From: Biomphalaria glabrata
Lineage: Eukaryota; Mollusca; Gastropoda; Planorbidae
Length of the DNA: 64,000 bases
NCBI RefSeq assembly: GCF_947242115.1
Contig: NC_074714.1
Span: 36,156,323-36,220,322, forward strand
Reading direction: 5' to 3'
The notes under the pieces are model-generated. The model saw only the letters and a program-made list of their open reading frames with translations, did not search any database and had not been told where the DNA came from. Shown piece after piece: positions 21,677-35,800 of the stretch. The position numbers and the translations under genes are program-made. The first letter of the stretch is position 1. Every line of letters starts with the position of its first letter.

Positions 21677-23792
21677 ATGGTGGGAGCAATATTAGTGGCC
21701 TTCGTGTGTCTGCAGGTCAGTCTGGTGCTTGGTAAGTGTAAGCTTCATTAGACTGTATTAATAGAACTCATTAAGTGGAGGACAAGGTGGAAAATTGGAG
21801 GGGAAGAAAATACAAACACAGAATCTAGGAATAAAAAAAATCAACAACAAAGATTGAATAGGTTTTCATAATTTCATTTTCTTTTTAAATACCAGCTGGC
21901 TATATTGTATATCTATTACATCATTGTTTATTTATGTTTGTGAACACCAGGAGTCTGGATGTGACAGTTTAAAAAAAATAGAGTTTTTAAATATTCGTTC
22001 ATCAGCATCTCTTGTAATTAAATAAAAGCGCTGTCTCTATTAATTGAGTTTGATCGTATCCCTGTGCATAACAGAACACAGTTCACATGTTTAGTTTTAT
22101 TTGTTTAAATCACACTTGGTTTTATTTGTTTAAATCACACTTAGTTTTATTTGTTGAAATCACACTTAGTTTTATTTGTTGAAATCACACTTAGTTTTAT
22201 CTGTTTAAATCACACTTAGTTTTATTTGTTTAAATCACACTTAGTTTTATTTGTTTAAATCACACTTGGTTTTATTTGTTTAAATCACACTTGGTTTTAT
22301 TTGTTTAAATCACACTTGGTTTTATTTGTTTAAATCACACTTAGTTTTATTTGTTGAAATCACACTTAGTTTTATTTGTTGAAATCACACTTAGTTTTAT
22401 TTGTTTAAATCACACTTGGTTTTATTTGTTTAAATCACACTTGGTTTTATTTGTTTAAATCACACTTAGTTTTATTTGTTGAAATCACACTTAGTTTTAT
22501 TTGTTTAAATCACACTTAGTTTTATTTGTTTAAATCACACTTAGTTTTATTTGTTGAAATCACACTTAGTTTTATTTGTTGAAATCACACTTAGTTTTAT
22601 TTGTTTAAATCACACTTAGTTTTATTTGTTTAAATCACACTTAGTTTTATTTGTTGAAATCACACTTAGTTTTATTTGTTGAAATCACACTTAGTTTTAT
22701 TTGTTTAAATCACACTTAGTTTTATTTGTTTAAATCACACTTAGTTTTATTTGTTGAAATCACACTTAGTTTTATTTGTTGAAATCACACTTAGTTTTAT
22801 TTGTTGAAATCACACTTGGTTTTATTTGTTTAAATCACACTTAGTTTTATTTGTTGAAATCACACTTAGTTTTATTTGTTTAAATCACACTTAGTTTTAT
22901 CTGTTTAAATCACACTTAGTTTTATTTGTTGAAATCACACTTGGTTTTATTTGTTGAAATCACACTTGGTTTTATTTGTTTAAATCACACTTAGTTTTAT
23001 TTGTTGAAATCACACTTAGTTTTATTTGTTGAAATCACACTTAGTTTTATTTGTTGAAATCACACTTGGTTTTATTTGTTTAAATCACACTTAGTTTTAT
23101 TTGTTGAAATCACACTTAGTTTTATTTGTTTAAATCACACTTAGTTTTATCTGTTTAAATCACACTTGGTTTTATTTGTTTAAATCACACTTGGTTTTAT
23201 TTGTTTAAATCACACTTAGTTTTATTTGTTGAAATCACACTTAGTTTTATCTGTTGAAATCACACTTAGTTTTATTTGTTGAAATCACACTCTCTACGTC
23301 ATGAAACTTATTTTGTTTTGAGTCCAAGACCTTTGAGAGAATGAAAAATGCTTGGCTGAGATTAGACTGGATAAGATTGTCAAGTTTATCTTTCATCTCT
23401 TTAGGCTATTATAGCTATTGTTAGTCCTGACAATGATCTCTAGAAATAAATGTTTAAGGAAACAACTTTTTACTGTGTTATGGACCTTGTAGAATTGTGG
23501 GATGAAGATATTAAAATATATTTGTAAATGTTAGTAGATAACAAAATATACCAATTCCTACCAACCTTCTCCCCTGATGCATTTGACAAGATTTGTTATT
23601 CACTTTTGAACAGGCCGAGATTTGGTGGAAAAGATTTTAATACGTGATAAAAATAAACATTTTACTGTTTTATACTATGAAATTCATTAGTGCGTGTTAA
23701 GTAGTGATATAAACTCTGCTAAGTCATTGGTTTTCCCGGCTGATCGAAAGCTGGTAATTGCTCTTTGTATTATGGTTCTAAAAAAGAGAGAG

Positions 23793-23831
<39 letters not shown>

Positions 23832-26800
23832 GCAGCAATATATTTTATTGGACAAAATAGTTTTAGCTAGGAGTGACGATGAGAGCTCATACACTTGGTT
23901 ATAACAATGTTGAACTGGTTAAAGAACTTGGAGTGATTAAAGAAATAAATGGGGAATTTGGGGTAATGGAAGAATCAGGGGTGATGGGTGAATCAGGGGT
24001 GATGGAAGAATCAGAGTTGATGGGAGAATCAGAGGTGATGGAAGAATCAGAGTTGATGGGAGAATCAGGGGTGATGGGAGAATCAGAGTTGATGGGAGAA
24101 TCAGGGGTGATGGGAGAATCAGGGGTGATGGGAGAATCAGGGGTGATCGGAGATTCAGAAATGATGGGAGAATCGGGGGTGATGGGTGAATCAGGGGTGA
24201 TGGGAGAATCAGAGTTGATGGGAGAATCAGGGGTGATGGGAGAATCAGGGATGATGGAAGAATCAGGGGTGATGGGAGATTTCAGAGGTGATGGGAGAAT
24301 CAGAGGTGATCGGAGAATCAAGGGTGATGGAAGAATCAGAAGTGATGGGAGAATCAGGGGTGATGGGAGAATCAGAGTTGATGGGAGAATCAGAGTTGAT
24401 GGGAGAATCAGGGGTGATAGGAGAATCAGAGGTAATGGGAGAATCAGGGGTGATGGAAGAATCAGAGTTGATGGGAGAATCAGAGGTGATGGAAGAATCA
24501 GAGTTGATGGGAGAATCAGGGGTGATGGGAGAATCAAGGGTGATGGGAGAATCAGGGGTGATGGGAGAATCAGGGGTGATGGGAGAATCAGAGGTGATGG
24601 GAGAATCAGAGTTGATGGGAGAATCAGGGGTGATGAGAGAATCAGGGGTGATGGGAGAATCAGGGGTGATGGGAGAATCAGAGTTGATGGGAGAATCAGA
24701 GTTGATGGGAGAATCAGGGGTGATGGGAGAATCAAGGGTGATGGGAGAATCAGGGGTGATGGGAGAATCAGGGGTGATGGGAGAATCAGGGGTGATGGGA
24801 GAATCAGAGTTGATGGGAGAATCAGGGGTGATGGGAGAATCAGAGTTGATGGGAGAATCAGGGGTGATGGGAGAATCAGGGGTGATGGGAGAATCAGAGG
24901 TGATGGGAGAATCAGGGGTGATGGGAGAATCAGAGGTGATGGGAGAATCAGGGGTGATGGGAGAATCAGGGGTGATGGGAGAATCAGGGGTGATGGTGGA
25001 ATCAGGGGTGATGGAAGAATCAGGGGTGATGGGAGAATCAGGGGTGATGGGAGAATCAGGGGTGATGGGAGAATCAGGGGTGATGGAAGAATCAGAAATG
25101 ATGGGAGAATCAGGGGTGATCGGAGAATCAGAAATGATGGGAGAATCGGGGGTGATGGGTGAATCAGGGGTAATGTGAGAATCAGGGGTGATGAAAGAAT
25201 CAGGGGTGATGGGAGAATCAGAGGTGATGGGAGAATCAGAGTTGATGGGAGAATCAGGGGTGATGGGAAAATCAGGGGTGATGGGAGAATCAGGGGTGAT
25301 GGGAGAATCAGGAGTGATGGGAGAATCAGGGGTGATGGGAGAATCAGAGTTGATGGGAGAATCAGGGGTGATGGGAGAATCAGGGGTGATGGGAGAATCA
25401 GAGAGGATGGGAGAATCAGGGGTGATAGGAGAATCAGGGGTGATGGGAGAATCAGGAGTGATGGGAGAATCAGGGGTGATGGGAGAATCAGGGGTGATGG
25501 GAGAATCAGGGGTGATGGTGGAATCAGGGGTGATGGGAGAATCAGGGGTGATGGGAGAATCAGAAATGATGGGAGAATCAGGGGTGATCGGAAAATCAGA
25601 AATGATGGGAGAATCGGGGGTGATGGGTGAATCAGGGGTGATGTGAGAATCAGGGGTGGTGGGAGAATCAGGAGTGATGGGAGAATCAGAGGTGATGGTA
25701 GAATCAGGAGTGATGGGAGAATCAGGGATGATGGAAGAATCAGGGGTGATGGGAGATTTTAGAGGTGATGGGAGAATCAGGAGTGATGGGAGAGTCAGGG
25801 GTGATGGGAGAATTAGGGGTGATGGGAGAATCAGGGGTGATGGTGCAATCAGGGGTGATGGGAGAATCAGGGGTGATGGGAGAATCAGGGGTGATGGGAG
25901 AATCAGGGGTGATGGAAGAATCAGAAATGATGGAAGAATCAGGGGTGATGGGAGAATCAGAAATGATGGGAGAATCAGGAGTGATGGGAGAATCAGGGAT
26001 GATGGAAGAATCAGGGGTGATGGGAGAATCAGAGGTGATGGGAGAATCAGGGGTGATGGGAGAATCAGGGGTGATGGGAGAATCAGAGGTAATGGGAGAA
26101 TCAGGGGTGATGGAAGAATCAGAGTTGATGGGAGAATCAGGGGTGATGGAAGAATCAAGGGTGATGGGAGAATCAGGGGTGATGGGAGAATCAGGGGTGA
26201 TGGGAGAATCAGAGGTGATGGGAGAATCAGAGTTGATGGGAGAATCAGGGGTGATGGGAGAGTCAGGGGTGATGGGAGAATCAGGGGTGATGGGAGAATC
26301 AGAGTTGATGGGAGAATCAGAGTTGATGGGAGAATCAGGGGTGATGGGAGAATCAAGGGTGATGGGAGAATCAGGGGTGATGGGAGAATCAGGGGTGATG
26401 GGAGAATCAGGGGTGATGGGAGAATCAGAGTTGATGGGAGAATCAGGGGTGATGGGAGAATCAGAGTTGATGGGAGAATCAGGGGTGATGGGAGAATCAG
26501 GGGTGATGGGAGAATCAGAGGTGATGGGAGAATCAGGGGTGATGGGAGAATCAGGAGTGATGGGAGAATCAGGAGTGATGGGAGAATCAGGGGTGATGGG
26601 AGAATCAGGGGTGATGGGAGAATCAGGGGTGATGGTGGAATCAGGGGTGATGGAAGAATAAGGGGTGATGGGAGAATCAGGGGTGATGGGAGAATCAGGG
26701 GTGATGGGAGAATCAGGGGTGATGGAAGAATCAGAAATGATGGGAGAATCAGGGGTGATCGGAGAATCAGAAATGATGGGAGAATCGGGGGTGATGGGTG

Positions 26801-29800
26801 AATCAGGGGTAATGTGAGAATCAGGGGTGATGAAAGAATCAGGGGTGATGGGAGAATCAGAGGTGATGGGAGAATCAGAGTTGATGGGAGAATCAGGGGT
26901 GATGGGAAAATCAGGGGTGATGGGAGAATCAGGGGTGATGGGAGAATCAGGAGTGATGGGAGAATCAGGGGTGATGGGAGAATCAGAGTTGATGGGAGAA
27001 TCAGGGGTGATGGGAGAATCAGGGGTGATGGGAGAATCAGAGAGGATGGGAGAATCAGGGGTGATAGGAGAATCAGGGGTGATGGGAGAATCAGGGGTGA
27101 TGGGAGAATCAGGGGTGATGGGAGAATCAGGGGTGATGGGAGAATCAGGGGTGATGGGAGAATCAGAAATGATGGGAGAATCAGGGGTGATCGGAGAATC
27201 AGAAATGATGGGAGAATCGGGGGTGATGGGTGAATCAGGGGTGATGTGAGAATCAGGGGTGGTGGGAGAATCAGGGGTGATGGGAGAATCAGAGGTGATG
27301 GTAGAATCAGGAGTGATGGGAGAATCAGGGATGATGGAAAAATCAGGGGTGATGGGAGATTTCAGAGGTGATGGGAGAATCAGGAGTGATGGGAGAATCA
27401 GGGGTGATGTGAGAATCAGGGGTGATGGGAGAATCAGGGGTGATGGTGCAATCAGGGGTGATGGGAGAATCAGGAGTGATGGGACAATCAGGGATGATGG
27501 AAGAATCAGGGGTGATGGGAGAATCAGAGGTGATGGGAGAATCAGAGGTGATCGGAGAATCAAGGGTGATGGAAGAATCAGAAGTGATGGGAGAATCAGG
27601 GGTGATGGGAGAATCAGGGGTGATGGAAGAATCTGGGGTGATGGGAGAATCAGGGGTGATGGGAGAATCAGAGGTGATGGGAGAATCAGAGGTGATGGGA
27701 GAATCAGGGGTGATGGGAGAATCAGGGGTGATGGGAGAATCAGGAGTGATGGGAGAGTCAGGGGTGATGGGAGAATCAGGGGTGATGGGAGAATCAGGGG
27801 TGATGGGAGAATCAGGGGTGATGGGAGAATCAGGAGTGATGGGAGAGTCAGGGGTGATGGGAGAATCAGGGGTGATGGGAGAATCAGGGGTGATGGTGCA
27901 ATCAGGGGTGATGGTGCAATCAGGGGTGATGGGAGAATCAGGGGTGATGGGAGAATCAGGGGTGATGGGAGAATCAGGGGTGATGGAAGAATTAGAAATG
28001 ATGGGAGAATCAGGGGTGATCGGAGAATCAGAAATGATGGGAGAATCAGGGGTGATGGGAGAATCAGGGGTGATGGGAGAATCAGAGGTGATGGGAGAAT
28101 CAGGGGTGATGGGAGAATCAGAGGTAATGGGAGAATCAGGGGTGATGGAAGAATCAGAGTTGATGGGAGAATCAGAGGTGATGGAAGAATCAGAGTTGAT
28201 GGGAGAATCAGGGGTGATGGGAGAATCAGGGGTGATGGGAGAATCAGGGGTGATCGGAGATTCAGAAATGATGGGAGAATCGGGGGTGATGGGTGAATCA
28301 GGGGTGATGTGAGAATCAGGGGTGGTGGGAGAATCAGGGGTGATGGGAGAATCAGAGTTGATGGGAGAATCAGGGGTGATGGGAGAATCAGGGATGATGG
28401 AAGAATCAGGGGTGATGGGAGATTTCAGAGGTGATGGGAGAATCAGAGGTGATCGGAGAATCAAGGGTGATGGAAGAATCAGAAGTGATGGGAGAATCAG
28501 GGGTGATGGAAGAATCAGAGTTGATGGGAGAATCAGGGGTGATGGGAGAATCAGAGTTGATGGGAGAATCAGGGGTGATGGGAGAATCAGGGGTGATGGG
28601 AGAATCAGGGGTGATCGGAGAATCAGAAATGATGGGAGAATCGGGGGTGATGGGTGAATCAGGGGTGATGTGAGAATCTGGGGTGGTGGGATAATCAGGG
28701 GTGATGGGAGAATCAGAGTTGATGGGAGAATCAGGGGTGATGGGAGAATCAGGGATGATGGAAGAATCAGGGGTGATGGGAGATTTCAGAGGTGATGGGA
28801 GAATCAGAGGTGATCGGAGAATCAAGGGTGATGGAAGAATCAGAAGTGATGGGAGAATCAGGGGTGATCGGAGAATCAGAAATGATGGGAGAATCGGGGG
28901 TGATGGGTGAATCAGGGGTGATGTGAGAATCTGGGGTGGTGGGATAATCAGGGGTGATGGGAGAATCAGAGTTGATGGGAGAATCAGGGGTGATGGGAGA
29001 ATCAGGGATGATGGAAGAATCAGAGGTGATGGGAGATTTCAGAGGTGATGGGAGAATCAGAGGTGATCGGAGAATCAAGGGTGATGGAAGAATCAGAAGT
29101 GATGGGAGAATCAGGGGTGATGGGAGAATCAGAGTTGATGGGAGAATCAGAGTTGATGGGAGAATCAGGGGTGATGGGAGAATCAGAGGTAATGGGAGAA
29201 TCAGGGGTGATGGAAGAATCAGAGTTGATGGGAGAATCAGAGGTGATGGAAGAATCAGAGTTGATGGGAGAATCAGGGGTGATGGGAGAATCAAGGGTGA
29301 TGGGAGAATCAGGGGTGATGGGAGAATCAGGGGTGATGGGAGAATCAGAGGTGATGGGAGAATCAGAGTTGATGGGAGAATCAGGGGTGATGAGAGAATC
29401 AGGGGTGATGGGAGAATCAGGGGTGATGGGAGAATCAGAGTTGATGGGAGAATCAGAGTTGATGGGAGAATCAGGGGTGATGGGAGAATCAAGGGTGATG
29501 GGAGAATCAGGGGTGATGGGAGAATCAGGGGTGATGGGAGAATCAGGGGTGATGGGAGAATCAGAGTTGATGGGAGAATCAGGGGTGATGGAAGAATCAG
29601 AGTTGATGGGAGAATCAGGGGTGATGGGAGAATCAGGGGTGATGGGAGAATCAGAGGTGATGGGAGAATCAGGGGTGATGGGAGAATCAGAGGTGATGGG
29701 AGAATCAGGGGTGATGGGAGAATCAGGGGTGATGGGAGAATCAGGGGTGATGGTGGAATCAGGGGTGATGGAAGAATCAGGGGTGATGGGAGAATCAGGG

Positions 29801-32800
29801 GTGATGGGAGAATCAGGGGTGATGGGAGAATCAGGGGTGATGGAAGAATCAGAAATGATGGGAGAATCAGGGGTGATCGGAGAATCAGAAATGATGGGAG
29901 AATCGGGGGTGATGGGTGAATCAGGGGTAATGTGAGAATCAGGGGTGATGAAAGAATCAGGGGTGATGGGAGAATCAGAGGTGATGGGAGAATCAGAGTT
30001 GATGGGAGAATCAGGGGTGATGGGAAAATCAGGGGTGATGGGAGAATCAGGGGTGATGGGAGAATCAGGAGTGATGGGAGAATCAGGGGTGATGGGAGAA
30101 TCAGAGTTGATGGGAGAATCAGGGGTGATGGGAGAATCAGGGGTGATGGGAGAATCAGAGAGGATGGGAGAATCAGGGGTGATAGGAGAATCAGGGGTGA
30201 TGGGAGAATCAGGAGTGATGGGAGAATCAGGGGTGATGGGAGAATCAGGGGTGATGGGAGAATCAGGGGTGATGGTGGAATCAGGGGTGATGGGAGAATC
30301 AGGGGTGATGGGAGAATCAGAAATGATGGGAGAATCAGGGGTGATCGGAGAATCAGAAATGATGGGAGAATCGGGGGTGATGGGTGAATCAGGGGTGATG
30401 TGAGAATCAGGGGTGGTGGGAGAATCAGGAGTGATGGGAGAATCAGAGGTGATGGTAGAATCAGGAGTGATGGGAGAATCAGGGATGATGGAAGAATCAG
30501 GGGTGATGGGAGATTTTAGAGGTGATGGGAGAATCAGGAGTGATGGGAGAGTCAGGGGTGATGGGAGAATTAGGGGTGATGGGAGAATCAGGGGTGATGG
30601 TGCAATCAGGGGTGATGGGAGAATCAGGGGTGATGGGAGAATCAGGGGTGATGGGAGAATCAGGGGTGATGGAAGAATCAGAAATGATGGAAGAATCAGG
30701 GGTGATGGGAGAATCAGGGGTGATGGGAGAATCAGAAATGATGGGAGAATCAGGGGTGATCGGAGAATCAGGGGTGATGGGAGAATCAGAGGTGATGGGA
30801 GAATCAGGGGTGATGGGAGAATCAGGGGTGATGGGAGAATCAGAGGTAATGGGAGAATCAGGGGTGATGGAAGAATCAGAGTTGATGGGAGAATCAGGGG
30901 TGATGGGAGAATCAAGGGTGATGGGAGAATCAGGGGTGATGGGAGAATCAGGGGTGATGGGAGAATCAGAGGTGATGGGAGAATCAGAGTTGATGGGAGA
31001 ATCAGGGGTGATGGGAGAGTCAGGGGTGATGGGAGAATCAGGGGTGATGGGAGAATCAGAGTTGATGGGAGAATCAGAGTTGATGGGAGAATCAGGGGTG
31101 ATGGGAGAATCAAGGGTGATGGGAGAATCAGGGGTGATGGGAGAATCAGGGGTGATGGGAGAATCAGGGGTGATGGGAGAATCAGAGTTGATGGGAGAAT
31201 CAGGGGTGATGGGAGAATCAGAGTTGATGGGAGAATCAGGGGTGATGGGAGAATCAGGGGTGATGGGAGAATCAGAGGTGATGGGAGAATCAGGGGTGAT
31301 GGGAGAATCAGGAGTGATGGGAGAATCAGGAGTGATGGGAGAATCAGGGGTGATGGGAGAATCAGGGGTGATGGGAGAATCAGGGGTGATGGTGGAATCA
31401 GGGGTGATGGAAGAATAAGGGGTGATGGGAGAATCAGGGGTGATGGGAGAATCAGGGGTGATGGGAGAATCAGGGGTGATGGAAGAATCAGAAATGATGG
31501 GAGAATCAGGGGTGATCGGAGAATCAGAAATGATGGGAGAATCGGGGGTGATGGGTGAATCAGGGGTAATGTGAGAATCAGGGGTGATGAAAGAATCAGG
31601 GGTGATGGGAGAATCAGAGGTGATGGGAGAATCAGAGTTGATGGGAGAATCAGGGGTGATGGGAAAATCAGGGGTGATGGGAGAATCAGGGGTGATGGGA
31701 GAATCAGGAGTGATGGGAGAATCAGGGGTGATGGGAGAATCAGAGTTGATGGGAGAATCAGGGGTGATGGGAGAATCAGGGGTGATGGGAGAATCAGAGA
31801 GGATGGGAGAATCAGGGGTGATAGGAGAATCAGGGGTGATGGGAGAATCAGGGGTGATGGGAGAATCAGGGGTGATGGGAGAATCAGGGGTGATGGGAGA
31901 ATCAGGGGTGATGGGAGAATCAGAAATGATGGGAGAATCAGGGGTGATCGGAGAATCAGAAATGATGGGAGAATCGGGGGTGATGGGTGAATCAGGGGTG
32001 ATGTGAGAATCAGGGGTGGTGGGAGAATCAGGGGTGATAAGAGAATCAGAGGTGATGGTAGAATCAGGAGTGATGGGAGAATCAGGGATGATGGAAAAAT
32101 CAGGGGTGATGGGAGATTTCAGAGGTGATGGGAGAATCAGGAGTGATGGGAGAATCAGGGGTGATGGGAGAATCAGGGGTGATGGGAGAATCAGGGGTGA
32201 TGGAAGAATCAGAAATGATGGGAGAATCAGGGGTGATCGGAGAATCAGAAATGATGGGAGAATCGGGGGTAATGGGTGAATCAGGGGTGATGTGAGAATC
32301 AGGGGTGATGGGAGAATCAGGGGTGATGGGAGAATCAGAGGTGATGGTAGAATCAGGAGTGATGGGACAATCAGGGATGATGGAAGAATCAGGGGTGATG
32401 GGAGAATCAGAGGTGATGGGAGAATCAGAGGTGATCGGAGAATCAAGGGTGATGGAAGAATCAGAAGTGATGGGAGAATCAGGGGTGATGGGAGAATCAG
32501 GGGTGATGGAAGAATCTGGGGTGATGGGAGAATCAGGGGTGATGGGAGAATCAGAGGTGATGGGAGAATCAGAGGTGATGGGAGAATCAGGGGTGATGGG
32601 AGAATCAGGGGTGATGGGAGAATCAGGGGTGATGGGAGAATCAGGGGTGATGGGAGAATCAGGGGTGATGGAAGAATCAGAAATGATGGGAGAATCAGGG
32701 GTGATCGGAGAATCAGAAATGATGGGAGAATCGGGAATAATGGGTGAATCAGGGGTGATGTGAGAATCAGGGGTGATGGGAGAATCAGGGGTGATGGGAG

Positions 32801-35800
32801 AATCAGAGGTGATGGTAGAATCAGGAGTGATGGGACAATCAGGGATGATGGAAGAATCAGGGGTGATGGGAGAATCAGAGGTGATGGGAGAATCAGAGGT
32901 GATCGGAGAATCAAGGGTGATGGAAGAATCAGAAGTGATGGGAGAATCAGGGGTGATGGGAGAATCAGGGGTGATGGAAGAATCTGGGGTGATGGGAGAA
33001 TCAGGGGTGATGGGAGAATCAGAGGTGATGGGAGAATCAGAGGTGATGGGAGAATCAGGGGTGATGGGAGAATCAGGGGTGATGGGAGAATCAGGAGTGA
33101 TGGGAGAGTCAGGGGTGATGGGAGAATCAGGGGTGATGGGAGAATCAGGGGTGATGGGAGAATCAGGGGTGATGGGAGAATCAGGAGTGATGGGAGAGTC
33201 AGGGGTGATGGGAGAATCAGGGGTGATGGGAGAATCAGGGGTGATGGTGCAATCAGGGGTGATGGGAGAATCAGGGGTGATGGGAGAATCAGGGGTGATG
33301 GGAGAATCAGGGGTGATGGGAGAATCAGGGGTGATGGAAGAATTAGAAATGATGGGAGAATCAGGGGTGATCGGAGAATCAGAAATGATGGGAGAATCAG
33401 GGGTGATGGGAGAATCAGGGGTGATGGGAGAATCAGAGGTGATGGGAGAATCAGGGGTGATGGGAGAATCAGAGGTAATGGGAGAATCAGGGGTGATGGA
33501 AGAATCAGAGTTGATGGGAGAATCAGAGGTGATGGAAGAATCAGAGTTGATGGGAGAATCAGGGGTGATGGGAGAATCAAGGGTGATGGGAGAATCAGGG
33601 GTGATGGGAGAATCAGGGGTGATGGGAGAATCAGAGGTGATGGAAGAATCAGAGTTGATGGGAGAATCAGGGGTGATGGGAGAATCAGGGGTGATCGGAG
33701 AATTAGGGGTGATGGGAGAATCAGAGTTGATGGGAGAATCAGAGTTGATGGGAGAATCAGGGGTGATGGGAGAATCAAGGGTGATGGGAGAATCAGGGGT
33801 GATGGGAGAATCAGGGGTGATGGGAGAATCAGGGGTGATGGGAGAATCAGAGTTGATGGGAGAATCAGGGGTGATGGGAGAATCAGGGGTGATGGGAGAA
33901 TCAGAGGTGATGGGAGAATCAGGGGTGATGGGAGAATCAGGGGTGATGGGAGAATCAGGAGTGATGGGAGAATCAGGGGTGATGGGAGAATCAGGGGTGA
34001 TGGGAGAATCAGGGGTGATGGTGGAATCAGGGGTGATGGAAGAATCAGGGGTGATGGGAGAATCAGGGGTGATGGGAGAATCAGGGGTGATGGGAGAATC
34101 AGGGGTGATGGAAGAATCAGAAATGATGGGAGAATCAGGGGTGATCGGAGAATCAGAAATGATGGGAGAATCGGGGGTGATGGGTGAATCAGGGGTAATG
34201 TGAGAATCAGGGGTGATGGGAGAATCAGGGGAGATGGGAGAATCAGAGGTGATGGGAGAATCAGAGTTGATGGGAGAATCAGGGGTGATGGGAGAATCAG
34301 GGGTGATGGGAGAATCAGGGGTGATGGGAGAATCAGGAGTGATGGGAGAATCAGGGGTGATGGGAGAATCAGAGGTGATGGGAGAATCAGGGGTGATGGG
34401 AGAATCTGGGGTGATGGGAGAATCAGGGGTGATGGAAGAATCAGAGGTGATGGGGGAATCAGAGGTGATGGGAGAATCAGGGGTGATGGGAGAATCAGGG
34501 GTGAAGGGAGAATCAGGGGTGATGGGAGAATCAGGAGTGATGGGAGAGTCAGGGGTGATGGGAGAATCAGGGGTGATGGGAGAATCAGGGGTGATGGTGC
34601 AATCAGGGGTGATGGGAGATTCAGGGGTGATGGGAGAATCAGGGGTGATGGGAGAATCAGGGGTGATGGGAGAATCAGGGGTGATGGAAGAATCAGAAAT
34701 GATGGGAGAATCAGGGGTGATCGAAGAATCAGAAATGATGGGAGAATCGGGGGTGATGGGTGAATCAGGGGTGATGTGAGAATCAGGGGTGATGGGAGAA
34801 TCAGGGGTGATGGGAGAATCAGAGGTGATGGTAGAATCAGGAGTGATGGGAGAATCAGGGATGATGGAAGAATCAGGGGTGATGGGAGAATCAGAGGTGA
34901 TGGGAGAATCAGAGGTGATCGGAGAATCAAGGGTGATGGAAGAATCAGAAGTGATGGGAGAATCAGGGGTGATGGAAGAATCTGGGGTGATGGGAGAATC
35001 AGGGGTGATGGAAGAATCAGAGGTGATGGGGGAATCAGAGGTGATGGGAGAATCAGGGGTGATGGAAGAATCTGGGGTGATGGGAGAATCAGAGGTGATG
35101 GAAGAATCAGAGGTGATGGGAGAATTAGGAGTGATGGAAGAATCTGGGGTATTGGGAGAACCAGGGGTTTCAAAAAAGATTAAATACTATGATGGAAAAC
35201 CTCAATAAATAGTTATATGATTAAATATTTTTCTTTTGTCCAGGAGCTTGCCCACACATTATAACAAGGGCTCAATGGGGTGCCCGTCACCCAACTAGCA
35301 CCCCGACGCATTTAGCCGGCGCTGTCCATTATGCCTTCATCCATCATTCAGCAGGCGCGGAGTGCCACGACAGAGCGTCATGTCAAGCTCAAGTAAAGGG
35401 TTTTCAAAATTACCACATGGACACACACGGTAACTGGTGATACTAATAATAGATTTCTAAAAGCGTGTTCATTTGGTTCTAGGATCCGCCATATCTTAGG
35501 TAGTCTTGCTATAAAATATTACTTTCAATATTGTTTCTAGATCCAGAAAATTTTAATTCCCTCTTATGGGTATCAACCATTGTCAAAAATTTACTGATTA
35601 AAAAAGCTAGCTATGACAAGTAACTTTATAGTCAAACAAGTTAATAGTGTGCACATGTGCTGATCACACGATAATGTCTTAGATCTCTTGGGATACATAA
35701 TCTATAGATAATATTTGTACGTATTATTGCCATATATATATCTTATAGTTAGCTATGTGGACTTAAGTGGTCTTTTGATTGAAGTCCACGAAAATGTCAA

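Noticed and set aside
22087-23290. Regular 25-bp repeats considered as a CRISPR array
   Set aside because: There are no unique spacers, as units are contiguous, and the DNA is eukaryotic.
23873-35208. Very long reading frames on both strands (up to about 1,560 codons), as candidate repetitive structural proteins
   Set aside because: They follow from an 18-bp unit that lacks stops, change register at each odd-length unit, overlap on opposite strands and have no domain or splice structure.
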